64,000 bases of DNA from positions 922,753-986,752 of the forward strand of contig NZ_JACYUD010000001.1 of NCBI RefSeq assembly GCF_014841565.1. Reading direction: 5' to 3'. How positions within the stretch are numbered: position 1 is the first letter of the stretch; each line of letters starts with the position of its first letter. The notes beneath the pieces were generated by a model that had not been told where the DNA came from, did no database searches, and saw only the letters and a program-made list of their open reading frames with translations. The position numbers and the translations under genes are program-made. This DNA comes from Rhizobium sp. CFBP 8762. Its GTDB lineage: Bacteria; Pseudomonadota; Alphaproteobacteria; Rhizobiales; Rhizobiaceae. Of the stretch, positions 28,375-36,708 are shown one piece after another.

Positions 28375-29172
28375 ATGAACGCTAGAACACTGACAGTCCT
28401 CCTCATGGAATCCACCCGTATGCATTCATGCCTGTCAGTTCTGTGTTGTGTCATGTCGGCGTGGATGGTGTCCGGCGCACAGGCAAGTGATATGGCTGCT
28501 CCAAGGGGCGTCGTGGAACTGTTCACCAGTCAAGGCTGTGTATCCTGTCCCCCCGCCGATGCGGCGTTTGCCAAGCTGGCGCAACAGGGCGATGTGGTGG
28601 CGCTGGCCTACCATGTGGACTACTGGAACTATCTGGGGTGGGTGGATACGCTGGGCTCCAAGGAAAACACCAGCCGCCAATATGCCTATGCCAAAATGCT
28701 GGGACGCCACGGGGTCTATACGCCGCAGGCTATTTTGAATGGCCGCGAGCATACCAATGGCGCTGATTTGAACGGCATCAATACACGGCTGAAGCAGCTG
28801 CAAAGCACCGCCAAGGGGCTGACCACGCCGGTGCACGCAGCGGTGAATGGCGAGGAAATTACTATTGATGTCGGCGGTGTCCCCGGACAGACGGGCAAGG
28901 CCAATGTTGTGGTGGTCTATTTCACCCGCCAGCAAACGGTAGCGTTGGAAAAGGGTGAGAACACCGGCCAGACGGTGGACTACTGGCACGCGGTCAGCAC
29001 CATCCAGACCGTCGGCATGTGGGACGGCATGACCAAGCGCTACGTGATTCCCGCCACGGTGCTGAAAAGCCAGAAGAACGACGGCGCTGCGGTGCTGCTG
29101 CAACGGGTGAAAAACGGAAATGTGCCCGCCGCCATTCTCGGCGCAACGGTGATCATGGCACCCCAACCATAA
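28375..29172 (+). CDS. DUF1223 thioredoxin-like secreted protein
   Basis: A 265-residue protein of the DUF1223 family. A hydrophobic N-terminus (CLSVLCCVMSAWMVSGAQAS) is a signal peptide. The core opens with VVELFTSQGCVSCPPAD, a CxxC thioredoxin-like motif, and AYHVDYWNYLGWVD and YTPQAILNG follow, all typical. Such proteins are likely periplasmic redox factors of unknown target. Three in-frame ATGs (28375, 28405, 28420) are possible starts; none has a strong ribosome site, and 28420 would give the shortest signal peptide. Confidence 0.87.
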   Translation: MNARTLTVLLMESTRMHSCLSVLCCVMSAWMVSGAQASDMAAPRGVVELFTSQGCVSCPPADAAFAKLAQQGDVVALAYHVDYWNYLGWVDTLGSKENTSRQYAYAKMLGRHGVYTPQAILNGREHTNGADLNGINTRLKQLQSTAKGLTTPVHAAVNGEEITIDVGGVPGQTGKANVVVVYFTRQQTVALEKGENTGQTVDYWHAVSTIQTVGMWDGMTKRYVIPATVLKSQKNDGAAVLLQRVKNGNVPAAILGATVIMAPQP

Positions 29173-29262
29173 CAGTAACTGCGTCAATCTGGCCGTTTCC
29201 CGTCAGGATTTTTCAGTTTTCTCTAAACCTCTTGACGGTTATAGAGAGCCATTGAAGTTCCG

Positions 29263-29370
29263 ATAGAGCACTTCCAGCGAACACGTGTTCGCCGGAAGTG
29301 CTCTATCCTCTTGTTTGTCGCATTGTCCGGGCGGACAAGTGATTCCACTTGTCCTGGAAATGCTCTAGCG
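29263..29370. repeat. Two-palindrome intergenic mosaic element (RIME-like)
   Basis: About 108 bases made of two palindromes. The first (29263-29306) spans 44 bases: outer arms of 13 bases, ATAGAGCACTTCC/GGAAGTGCTCTAT, and an inner perfect palindrome CGAACACGTGTTCG, separated by one 2-base mismatch per side. The second is GGACAAGTG-attc-CACTTGTCC (29333-29354) followed by GGAAATGCTCT. Length and structure resemble rhizobial intergenic mosaic elements. It ends only about 12 bases before the next gene. Confidence 0.75.
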
Positions 29371-29381
29371 GATAGTTGACC

Positions 29382-29903
29382 ATGAATGCTGTGTATATGC
29401 TTTTGTTCGTTGTCGCCGCAGTGGCTGTGGTCATGGCCGCGCATCGCCATCATCCGAACAACCGAAAGACCGCGCCGATCATTGCAACGCTGCTCATGGT
29501 GATCGCTGCCCTGCTCTTCGTCAAGCTTCTGACCATCCGGCCCATCGTCATCAATTACGTGCTGTTTGCCGGTGCCTATTACCTCGGCTATCTCGGCGTA
29601 ACCATGCTGAAAGGCAATATCAGCGCCATACGCCAGAACGTGGACGGGACCGGAGTGGCAGGGGCTATTAAGGCCAATTTGCTGGATCTCCTGTTCTTCA
29701 TCGCCCTGTTTTCGCAATTTCTGGAACTGGTCAGCCCTTCGTCTTCGTTTTTGATCGCAATGGGCGCGACTTGGCTGGTGATTGAAGTGCTGTTTGCAAT
29801 GATAAAGGTGCCGGAACGGTTCCGGAGCAATGTGGCCGGTGCGGTGTTGATTGTTGTTGCTGCCGTCGGCGGCGTTCGTGCTGTGATGGATTTCTATTAC
29901 TGA
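29382..29903 (+). CDS. Hypothetical integral membrane protein
   Basis: A 173-residue protein I do not recognise. It has about five hydrophobic segments, at residues 1-20, 32-50, 54-72, 97-140 (two spans) and 150-168, and a His-rich loop HRHHPNNRKT after the first. No enzyme motif is visible. The ATG lies right at the end of the palindromic repeat, without a good ribosome site; a TTG six bases earlier is in frame. The repeat therefore forms its whole leader. Coding is supported by its length and hydrophobic pattern only. Confidence 0.65.
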   Translation: MNAVYMLLFVVAAVAVVMAAHRHHPNNRKTAPIIATLLMVIAALLFVKLLTIRPIVINYVLFAGAYYLGYLGVTMLKGNISAIRQNVDGTGVAGAIKANLLDLLFFIALFSQFLELVSPSSSFLIAMGATWLVIEVLFAMIKVPERFRSNVAGAVLIVVAAVGGVRAVMDFYY

Positions 29904-30017
29904 CGCTGGCGTACAAGCCTCGCAATTTCGTTCCGGAAGAACCAAATAAGCTCTCTTGCATTTCGATGGGTGTCAGGCACACTGACATATATCTGTAACA
30001 GAAGAGGCTGATGAACG

Positions 30018-30410
30018 ATGAGTGATCAACCGGATTTACGGACACACGCCAGCGCAACAACGACCGATGGTATCGTTGATCTGCAAACCTACCGAAAATC
30101 CCGGGACGCGCTTCCTGTTACGTTTCATCGCCGCGAACTGGATCTTATTCTGCGCATTTATGGCCGCATGGTGGGCGATGGCGAATGGAAAGATTACGCC
30201 ATTGATCACGGTGTAGAGAAAGCCGTGTTTTCCGTTTTCAAGCGCTCCGGTGAAGCACCGCTGTTTCAGATTGAGAAAAATCCGAAGCTTGCAGCCAAAC
30301 AGGGGGCCTATAGCGTGGTCAATGTGCACGGCACCATCTTGAAGCGGGGGCACGAGCTTGCGCAAGTGCTCAAAGTCTTTGACAAGGCGCTGAAGCTGGT
30401 AGACCGCTGA
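30018..30410 (+). CDS. DUF2794 family protein
   Basis: A 130-residue soluble protein of the DUF2794 family, nearly restricted to alphaproteobacteria. The core TFHRRELDLILRIYGRMVGDGEWKDYAID and the end NVHGTILKRGHELAQVLKVFD match the family. Function is unknown. It stands alone with its own leader of about 110 bases. Confidence 0.88.
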   Translation: MSDQPDLRTHASATTTDGIVDLQTYRKSRDALPVTFHRRELDLILRIYGRMVGDGEWKDYAIDHGVEKAVFSVFKRSGEAPLFQIEKNPKLAAKQGAYSVVNVHGTILKRGHELAQVLKVFDKALKLVDR

Positions 30411-30481
30411 TTTCCCGCTAAGCGCAATTCCTTCTACGTCTGGACCATGCCTCAAAACAAAAGCTGGCGCAGGAACGCCTG

Positions 30482-31039
30482 TCAACTTTTATAGAGCGTT
30501 TCCGGGTACACGCCTTCCTGCGGAAGCGACTGCGCACCCTCCCCCAAGGCCAGTTGCATGATGGTGGTATCCAGCCAGCGGCCATGTTTCAGCCCTGAGG
30601 CTTTCATAACGCCACCATCTTCAAAGCCCGCCGAGCGATGCACGCCAATAGAGGCCGGATGCGCGCCACCGATAACGGCAACCATTTGCCGGAACCCAAG
30701 GCTCGCACATCGAAAAACCAGTTCCTGCAGCAAGGCTTTGCCCACGCCCTGGCCGCGTGACTGCGGCGCCAGATAAATGGAATCCTCCACCATGAACCGG
30801 TAGGCCGACCGTGTGCGGAATGCAGATGCGTAGGCGTAACCAAGAACAACGCCGTCGTCATCAATAGCAACAAGGTAGGGGTATCCCAAATTGGTGATCG
30901 ATTCGAAGCGGCCCGTCATTTCCGCCACCGAGGGCGGATCGATTTCATAAGTCGCAACGCCGTTCAGGACCGATTCGGCGTAAATGGCAGTGATAGCGTC
31001 CAGATCAAGGCTAGTGGCATTGCGAATCGAAAAGGTCAT
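30482..31039 (-). CDS. GNAT N-acetyltransferase, phosphinothricin acetyltransferase-like
   Basis: A 185-residue GNAT enzyme. It resembles the Pat/MnaT group: IRNATSLDLDAITAIYAESVLNG at the start, SIYLAPQSRGQGVGKALL (acetyl-CoA P-loop), and GVHRSAGFEDGGVMKASGLKHGRWLDT near the end. Members acetylate phosphinothricin, methionine sulfoximine or related amino acids. The start MTFSIRNAT is preferred over an upstream in-frame codon. Confidence 0.88.
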   Translation of the reverse strand: MTFSIRNATSLDLDAITAIYAESVLNGVATYEIDPPSVAEMTGRFESITNLGYPYLVAIDDDGVVLGYAYASAFRTRSAYRFMVEDSIYLAPQSRGQGVGKALLQELVFRCASLGFRQMVAVIGGAHPASIGVHRSAGFEDGGVMKASGLKHGRWLDTTIMQLALGEGAQSLPQEGVYPETLYKS

Positions 31040-31208
31040 GGGCGCGGATCTCTGAACAAGCTTGGGTAACAATCAGGCATAAGCAGATTGCAGGCGTTGA
31101 TCAAGCAGCCGTTTGCATGAGACAGAGCCGAAAGCCTGTCGTTTCATCGGTCATGATATGGAGGATTGGTGAGGGCACCATTGGCGCCAAGCGGTTGCTC
31201 TGACTGAG

Positions 31209-31253
31209 TGTCCAGTCGCAAAAGAGAGGCCGCTTTTATCGGAGATGTTCTCT
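31209..31253 (+). repeat. Dispersed hairpin element, copy 2
   Basis: Aligns without gaps or nearly so to the copy at 58929-58972: TGTCC, a stem with AAAAG/CTTTT, then CGGAGATGTTCT versus CGGAAATGCTTT. It lies in the 226-base gap between the GNAT gene and the infC 3' end. Nothing else was recognised in that gap. Confidence 0.6.
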
Positions 31254-31298
31254 GTGTGGGTGCGCGGCCGCAGCCGCGCTCGCCACCGATTTGAAAAG

Positions 31299-31835
31299 TT
31301 ACTTCGGTGCCAGAACCATCATCATTTGACGGCCTTCGAGCTTTGGCTCAGCTTCGACCTTGGCGATGGTGGTTGTGTCTTCCTTTACCTGAAGCAGCAA
31401 TTTCATGCCAAGCTCCTGGTGCGCCATTTCACGACCGCGGAATTTCAGCGTCACCTTCACCTTGTCGCCTTCGTCGAAGAAACGATTCATGGCCTTCATC
31501 TTCACCTCATAATCATGGGTGTCGATGTTGGGACGCATTTTAATTTCTTTGACTTCGACAATCTTCTGCTTCTTGCGCGCTTCGGCTGCCTTCTTCTGGG
31601 AGGAGTATTTCAACTTGCCCAGATCGAGGATTTTACAGACCGGCGGCTCTGCATTCGGCGAGATTTCCACCAGATCGAGACCGGCCTCTTCAGCCATTGC
31701 CATTGCCTGATCGGTGGGGACGATACCTTGGTTATTGCCCTCGGCATCAATGAGCTGAACCCGGGGAATCCGGATTTCCTTGTTGGCGCGCGGCCCGTCT
31801 TTTGTGGGGGCGTCCGCTTTGAACGGTCTGCGAAT
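31299..31835 (-). CDS. infC: Translation initiation factor IF-3
   Basis: IF-3 binds the 30S subunit and proofreads the start codon. The 178-residue product has IF3-N ([15 protein letters not shown]) and IF3-C ([16 protein letters not shown] and [10 protein letters not shown]). The start is taken as ATT, with AGGAG nine bases before it, giving the family N-terminus (M/I)[21 protein letters not shown]; no ATG fits. AUU is the known autoregulatory start codon of infC, which IF-3 itself discriminates against. rpmI and rplT are not adjacent. Confidence 0.95.
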   Translation of the reverse strand: MRRPFKADAPTKDGPRANKEIRIPRVQLIDAEGNNQGIVPTDQAMAMAEEAGLDLVEISPNAEPPVCKILDLGKLKYSSQKKAAEARKKQKIVEVKEIKMRPNIDTHDYEVKMKAMNRFFDEGDKVKVTLKFRGREMAHQELGMKLLLQVKEDTTTIAKVEAEPKLEGRQMMMVLAPK

Positions 31836-32019
31836 GGTCGTATTCTCCTCGAATAATTTCAGATATGTGCTGTAAGTCAGTCCCGCAAAAAGCGCAACAC
31901 GCGGCAGGTTAGGACTGCTACGGAAATGTATATAGCATAGCGCCACACAAAAATCACCATGGCCGTAACGTTTTGTCCTATCCGTTCTCGGCAAATTGCA
32001 AGTCTCAAGGAGTTTACCC

Positions 32020-32841
32020 ATGCCTGCCCAGCGCACCGACACCCTGACCCTTGGCGAGGGCGCGTTCGCCCGAACGCTTGCGCTGCGTATTCTGGACGCT
32101 CAGGACGGCAACAGCCTGCCGCAACTCGTTTGGCTCGGTGGCTACCGCTCCGATATGACCGGCACCAAGGCCGTGGAACTAGAAGCCCATGCCGCTGCCA
32201 CAGGGGCCGCGTGCCTGCGCTTTGATTATTCCGGCCATGGCGCATCCAGTGGACGGTTTACCGATGGCACCATTTCGCTCTGGCTGGAAGATGCGCTGGC
32301 CGTCATCGCCCATGCCGGTGGCCCCCGCATGGTGCTGGTGGGCTCCTCCATGGGTGGCTGGATTGCGCTGCGGCTGGTTGAGGAACTGCGCCGCCGGGGC
32401 GAAGGCCATCGCATTGCCGGATTGGTGCTGATTGCGCCTGCACCCGATTTTACTGCGGCATTGATTGAACCACAACTGACGGAAGCACAGCAGCTATCCC
32501 TGAACGAACGCGGTTACTTTGAAGAGCCAACCCCCTATGGCCCGGATGCCAATGTGTTTACCAAAGCGCTGCTGGATGACGGACGGCAAAATCTGGTGCT
32601 GACCGGCATGATAGAAACCGACTGCCCCGTGCATATCCTGCAAGGGATGGAAGACCCCGATGTGCCCTATATGCACGCCATTACGCTGATGGAGCATCTG
32701 GTCTGTGACGATGTGGTGATGACGCTTATCCGCGATGGTGATCACAGGCTGTCCCGCCCGCAAGATATCGAGAAGATGAAGGAGGCCATTGCCGCCGTTT
32801 GCGCACATGCGCCGAATGCCGGTATCAGTACGCCAAAATGA
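32020..32841 (+). CDS. Alpha/beta hydrolase
   Basis: A 273-residue serine hydrolase of the alpha/beta fold. [11 protein letters not shown] is the typical dipeptide region, GSSMGGW holds the nucleophile Ser, and [11 protein letters not shown] holds the catalytic His; [16 protein letters not shown] gives the acid Asp. It resembles ABHD10/palmitoyl-thioesterase-like hydrolases, but the substrate is unknown. The ATG with AAGGAG eight bases upstream is chosen over an earlier TTG. Divergent from infC. Confidence 0.88.
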   Translation: MPAQRTDTLTLGEGAFARTLALRILDAQDGNSLPQLVWLGGYRSDMTGTKAVELEAHAAATGAACLRFDYSGHGASSGRFTDGTISLWLEDALAVIAHAGGPRMVLVGSSMGGWIALRLVEELRRRGEGHRIAGLVLIAPAPDFTAALIEPQLTEAQQLSLNERGYFEEPTPYGPDANVFTKALLDDGRQNLVLTGMIETDCPVHILQGMEDPDVPYMHAITLMEHLVCDDVVMTLIRDGDHRLSRPQDIEKMKEAIAAVCAHAPNAGISTPK

Positions 32842-32908
32842 TGAACGGAAATTAACCATCTTTGCGCATGACGCAATTCTGAACGTTGACTTAACGCTCA
32901 CAACAATC

Positions 32909-32924
32909 TTAACTCTTTGTTAAC
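32909..32924 (+). promoter_or_regulatory. CtrA-binding box upstream of the transglutaminase-like gene
   Basis: TTAA-N7-TTAAC, a full match to the alphaproteobacterial CtrA consensus, centred 60 bases before the ATG at 32976. It overlaps a candidate -10 (TTAACT) spaced 17 bases from TTGACT at 32886-32891. Binding is inferred from the motif. Confidence 0.6.
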
Positions 32925-32975
32925 GATTGAGGGCGGGAACAAACACTCCCTCGAGTTTCGTCTGAGGGACGTGCA

Positions 32976-33596
32976 ATGGTGCAATACGCGTGGATTTCCG
33001 GGCTTACCGCAGCGCTGCTGGCGTTGTTTCTCTCAGCCCCTATCGCTGTTCCCGCAGAAATGCGCACGCAAAGCTTTATGAAGGTTGGTGCTGTTACCTC
33101 GCAGCCCATTGGCCACTATGAATTTTGCCGCACCTACAAGAGCGAATGCAACATCCGCACACGCCCCGCTGCCCCGCCCCATGTGACGGATGCCGGATGG
33201 CAGGTGATCCGCGATATCAATACCGCCGTGAACCTAACCATCAAGCCGGTCACCGATCTGGAGCTCTACGGCAAGGATGAGGTCTGGGCCTATCCGGTAA
33301 CGGCTGGTGACTGCGAGGACTTCGTGCTGCTGAAACGTAAAAAGCTAATGGAGCGCGGCTTTTCGCCTGCCGACCTGCTGGTAACTGTGGTGCGCAAGCC
33401 CGATGGTGAAGGCCATGCGGTGCTGACGCTGCGCACCTCCGCCGGTGACTTTATTCTGGACAATCTCGAAGATGCCGTAAAGCCTTGGACGGACACACCT
33501 TATCGCTACCTCAAGCGTCAGGCCTCGTTCAACACGGGTAAGTGGGTTTCCATCGAAAACGGCGCAGAAGTGCTGGTCGGTTCGGTCGGCAACTGA
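32976..33596 (+). CDS. Transglutaminase-like cysteine peptidase (BTLCP family)
   Basis: A 206-residue exported protein. A signal peptide ends near AVPAEM. The catalytic triad pattern of bacterial transglutaminase-like cysteine proteinases is visible: AGDCEDFVLLKRKKLME with the Cys, GEGHAVLTLRT with the His, and DFILDNL with the Asp. Family members are periplasmic and linked in some species to proteolysis of adhesins (LapG relatives) but most have unknown targets. It is preceded by a CtrA box. Confidence 0.88.
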   Translation: MVQYAWISGLTAALLALFLSAPIAVPAEMRTQSFMKVGAVTSQPIGHYEFCRTYKSECNIRTRPAAPPHVTDAGWQVIRDINTAVNLTIKPVTDLELYGKDEVWAYPVTAGDCEDFVLLKRKKLMERGFSPADLLVTVVRKPDGEGHAVLTLRTSAGDFILDNLEDAVKPWTDTPYRYLKRQASFNTGKWVSIENGAEVLVGSVGN

Positions 33597-33616
33597 AATC
33601 CGGTTTGAGCAATTCA

Positions 33617-33648
33617 GTTTGAACAGGGCAAAGCTGCCCTGTTCAAAC
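33617..33648. repeat. Perfect 14-base hairpin between the BTLCP gene and xseA
   Basis: GTTTGAACAGGGCA-aagc-TGCCCTGTTCAAAC. The stem is perfect but there is no following T-run, so it is not a standard terminator. It fills much of the 78-base gap. Confidence 0.8.
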
Positions 33649-33674
33649 CTCGGTCTGTCAGGCAAAATAGCATT

Positions 33675-35276
33675 ATGAGCCTTTTTGATACTGATACCGC
33701 CAGCAATCTCGTTGAATATTCCGTTTCGGAGCTTTCCGGTTCCATCAAGCGCACGGTTGAGCAGGCGTTCGATCAGGTGCGGGTGCGCGGCGAAATTTCG
33801 GGCTATCGCGGTCCCCACTCCTCCGGCCATGCCTATTTCTCCCTGAAAGACGACCGCGCACGCATTGAAGCGGTGATCTGGAAAACCACGATGGCGCGGT
33901 TAAAATTCCGTCCCGAGGAAGGGATGGAAGTAATCGCCACCGGCAAGATCACCACATTCCCCGGCTCTTCAAAATATCAGATCGTCATCGAATCACTGGA
34001 GCCAGCGGGAGCCGGGGCGCTGATGGCGCTGCTGGAAGAGCGCAAGCGCAAGTTTGCCGCCGAAGGTCTGTTTGAACAGAGCGTGAAGAAAGCGTTGCCC
34101 TTCATGCCAAGCGTGATTGGCGTGGTGACATCACCGACCGGCGCCGTTATTCGCGATATTCTGCACCGGATATCGGACCGGTTTCCCGTCCATGTCATCG
34201 TCTGGCCCGTGCGGGTGCAAGGTGATGGCGCGGGCAATGAGGTGGCCGCGGCGATCACCGGTTTCAATAGCCTCACACACGATGGCCCTTTGCCGCGACC
34301 GGATGTTCTAATCGTGGCACGGGGTGGCGGCAGTCTGGAAGACCTTTGGTGCTTCAACGATGAAGCCGTGGTGCGGGCGGCAGCGGGCTCTGTCATTCCC
34401 CTGATTTCGGCTGTCGGCCATGAGACCGATTGGACGTTAATTGACTACGCGGCAGACCGCCGCGCGCCGACGCCAACCGGGGCGGCTGAAATGGCAGTGC
34501 CGGTGAAGGCCGATCTCGAAGCACAACTGTCAGCGCTCACGGCGCGGCTGAAGGCAGCGGTCAACCGGCGCATGAGTGACCATGCCCAGGAGGTGCGTGC
34601 CCTTGCCCGGGCGTTGCCATCGCTGGACCAGCTTTTGGCCCTGCCCCGCCGCCGGTTTGATGACGTTGCCACGGGTCTTGCCCGCGGATTGCAGATGAAC
34701 ACCGTGAACAAGCGGCGCACGCTGGAGCAGATGGCAGGCCGCCTGCGCCCGGATATGCTGGTAAACCGGCTGACGGACCGCCGCCAGAAGCTGACCGAAA
34801 ATGCCCTGCGGCGTGAGCGGGCCGTGGAGCGAATGCTGGCCCGCCATCGTCATGCCATCACCGGGGCCGATGCGGCTTTGCGGGCCTTACCGGCACGATT
34901 GAGCGGACAGGTGCACCGCGCGCAGGACCGGGTTGCCGGGCTTGGCCGTCGTACCGATAGCGCAATTCTGAACGACGTCCGGGCTAAGAAGGCATCATAC
35001 CTCAGCCATGGACGGATGCTCGATTCTCTATCCTACAAAAATGTGTTGAGCCGGGGCTATGCCTTGGTGCGCGATGCGGATGGTCATCCGGTGAAAGCGG
35101 CGGCGGAGTTGATAGCAGCAACGCTTGTGATTATTGAGTTTGCGGACGGTCAGGTCGGTGCGCTGACCAGCGATACGCTAACCGCCCAACCGGCAGCGGT
35201 AACATCTGCCAAAAAACGGGGTGCGAAGGGCACAGGTCGCGCGGATGTCTTGAAAAAACAAGGCTCTCTTTTCTAG
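33675..35276 (+). CDS. xseA: Exodeoxyribonuclease VII large subunit
   Basis: Large subunit of the single-strand-specific exonuclease VII used in repair. The 533-residue protein has the OB domain ([21 protein letters not shown]), the catalytic region ([40 protein letters not shown]), and a long helical C-terminus. The length is somewhat above the enterobacterial form (about 456), owing to the C-terminal coiled part and a basic tail. xseB is not nearby. Confidence 0.95.
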   Translation: MSLFDTDTASNLVEYSVSELSGSIKRTVEQAFDQVRVRGEISGYRGPHSSGHAYFSLKDDRARIEAVIWKTTMARLKFRPEEGMEVIATGKITTFPGSSKYQIVIESLEPAGAGALMALLEERKRKFAAEGLFEQSVKKALPFMPSVIGVVTSPTGAVIRDILHRISDRFPVHVIVWPVRVQGDGAGNEVAAAITGFNSLTHDGPLPRPDVLIVARGGGSLEDLWCFNDEAVVRAAAGSVIPLISAVGHETDWTLIDYAADRRAPTPTGAAEMAVPVKADLEAQLSALTARLKAAVNRRMSDHAQEVRALARALPSLDQLLALPRRRFDDVATGLARGLQMNTVNKRRTLEQMAGRLRPDMLVNRLTDRRQKLTENALRRERAVERMLARHRHAITGADAALRALPARLSGQVHRAQDRVAGLGRRTDSAILNDVRAKKASYLSHGRMLDSLSYKNVLSRGYALVRDADGHPVKAAAELIAATLVIIEFADGQVGALTSDTLTAQPAAVTSAKKRGAKGTGRADVLKKQGSLF

Positions 35277-35290
35277 AGCCTCTCTGCTTT

Positions 35291-35339
35291 TACGTATATC
35301 CGGAGGTAAAACCGCTGCGCACTTTGACTGGAAATGCTC
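35291..35339 (+). repeat. Dispersed hairpin element, copy 3
   Basis: Shares TCCGGAGGTAAAA and CTGGAAATGCTC with the copy at 58921-58971; the stem is degenerate (about 7 of 10 pairs). It lies just after the xseA stop. Confidence 0.55.
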
Positions 35340-35455
35340 CAAAGCGAGAGCATGAAACAAAAGCCGAGGATGTTGATGCTTTTGGGACACGACCCTCTAT
35401 ACACTCCAATTGCGAGAGTGTTATAAGATACTAAAATAGTATTCTGGAATCATAG

Positions 35456-36706
35456 ATGCCTGCACACGGATTAGAGCGTGGCGATATCCTTACCAATATC
35501 GGCATCATAGAAGACTTGCTGGCCTCCAATCGCTGGCGATTGACATTCCCCGCTGATATTGAGCGGTCGTTTGAAAAAGACTCCAGTGACCGGAACGCGC
35601 GCAAACAGGCGCTGTTGATTCTGACCGGCAGCGTCATTTTCAACATTTTTCTGCTGACTGACTACTATATGGATCCGGCGGTCTTCTGGGTAGCGCTGAA
35701 GCTCCGCCTGACAACAATCACTCCCTGTCTCATTATTGCAGCAATCATGGTTTACCGAAAAACAATCCAGTGGATTGTCGATCTCATGTTTGTCGCGTCC
35801 ATGGCCGTCGCATCCCTGATTATAGCTGCGGTCATTGCTATCAGCGACACCAATGCAAGCGACGCTTATCGAAGTACATTTATCGTGCTTTTGATTTTTG
35901 CAGCCATGGTGGTTCGTGTGCGGTTTCGATGTGCCGTTTACGGTTCCATTTTTCTCTTTGCAGGATTCCTGTTCACGTTTTCCGGCACCTATCGGGACAT
36001 GATGTTTCGGGACGCCACCTATTGTTTTGTTTATATGATTGCCAGCGCTTTTCTTTTGTATGGCAGCTACATGCTGGAACGCGAGACTCGGCTGAATTTT
36101 CTGTTCTCACGATTGCAGGCACTGAAAAACGCTGAATTGAAAACCGTCAGCCTGCTGGACGCATTGACCGGATTAAACAATCGAAGGTCTCTGGATGAGG
36201 AATTGTTGCGACTTGAGACTCTTGCAGCGAGCGATGTGAGCCAGTCGTATGATTTGGGCGTTCTGGTTCTCGATATCGACCATTTCAAACAATTCAATGA
36301 TAAATTCGGCCATCAGGCCGGAGATCAGTGTCTTATTGCCGTTAGTGCGGTGCTAAGGCGAACCCTACGGGCGGGACAGGATCGGGCGTACCGCTATGGC
36401 GGTGAAGAATTTATTGTTTTGCTGGACACAAATGACGACCATGCGCTGCTTCTGACCGCTGAACGGATACGTTTGGCCATTATGGAAGAAGCTATACCGC
36501 ATATGGCAAGCTCAACCCACCGCGTTGTCACCGTCAGTATCGGTGCTGCGCGCGGAGTGCTCAACACGGTGACAGCCAAACATATCATAGAGGCGGCGGA
36601 CAGCGCGCTTTATGCCTCCAAAGCCAACGGGCGAAATAGATCCTCTGTTGGCAAGGTCAGTTCCAGATTATCCATGTCTTTATCGCCGAGACAGACCGCG
36701 CTCTGA
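35456..36706 (+). CDS. Membrane-bound diguanylate cyclase (GGDEF)
   Basis: A 416-residue protein with a soluble N-terminus, about six membrane segments (residues 50-210), and a C-terminal GGDEF domain beginning LLDALTGLNNRRSLDEE. The active-site motif is RYGGEEF. The product-inhibition I-site normally reads RxxD five residues before it, but here it reads AGQD, so the Arg is replaced by Ala. Synthesis of cyclic di-GMP is expected. No phosphodiesterase domain is present. Base composition seems slightly more AT-rich than the neighbours. Confidence 0.9.
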   Translation: MPAHGLERGDILTNIGIIEDLLASNRWRLTFPADIERSFEKDSSDRNARKQALLILTGSVIFNIFLLTDYYMDPAVFWVALKLRLTTITPCLIIAAIMVYRKTIQWIVDLMFVASMAVASLIIAAVIAISDTNASDAYRSTFIVLLIFAAMVVRVRFRCAVYGSIFLFAGFLFTFSGTYRDMMFRDATYCFVYMIASAFLLYGSYMLERETRLNFLFSRLQALKNAELKTVSLLDALTGLNNRRSLDEELLRLETLAASDVSQSYDLGVLVLDIDHFKQFNDKFGHQAGDQCLIAVSAVLRRTLRAGQDRAYRYGGEEFIVLLDTNDDHALLLTAERIRLAIMEEAIPHMASSTHRVVTVSIGAARGVLNTVTAKHIIEAADSALYASKANGRNRSSVGKVSSRLSMSLSPRQTAL

Positions 36707-36708
36707 GT

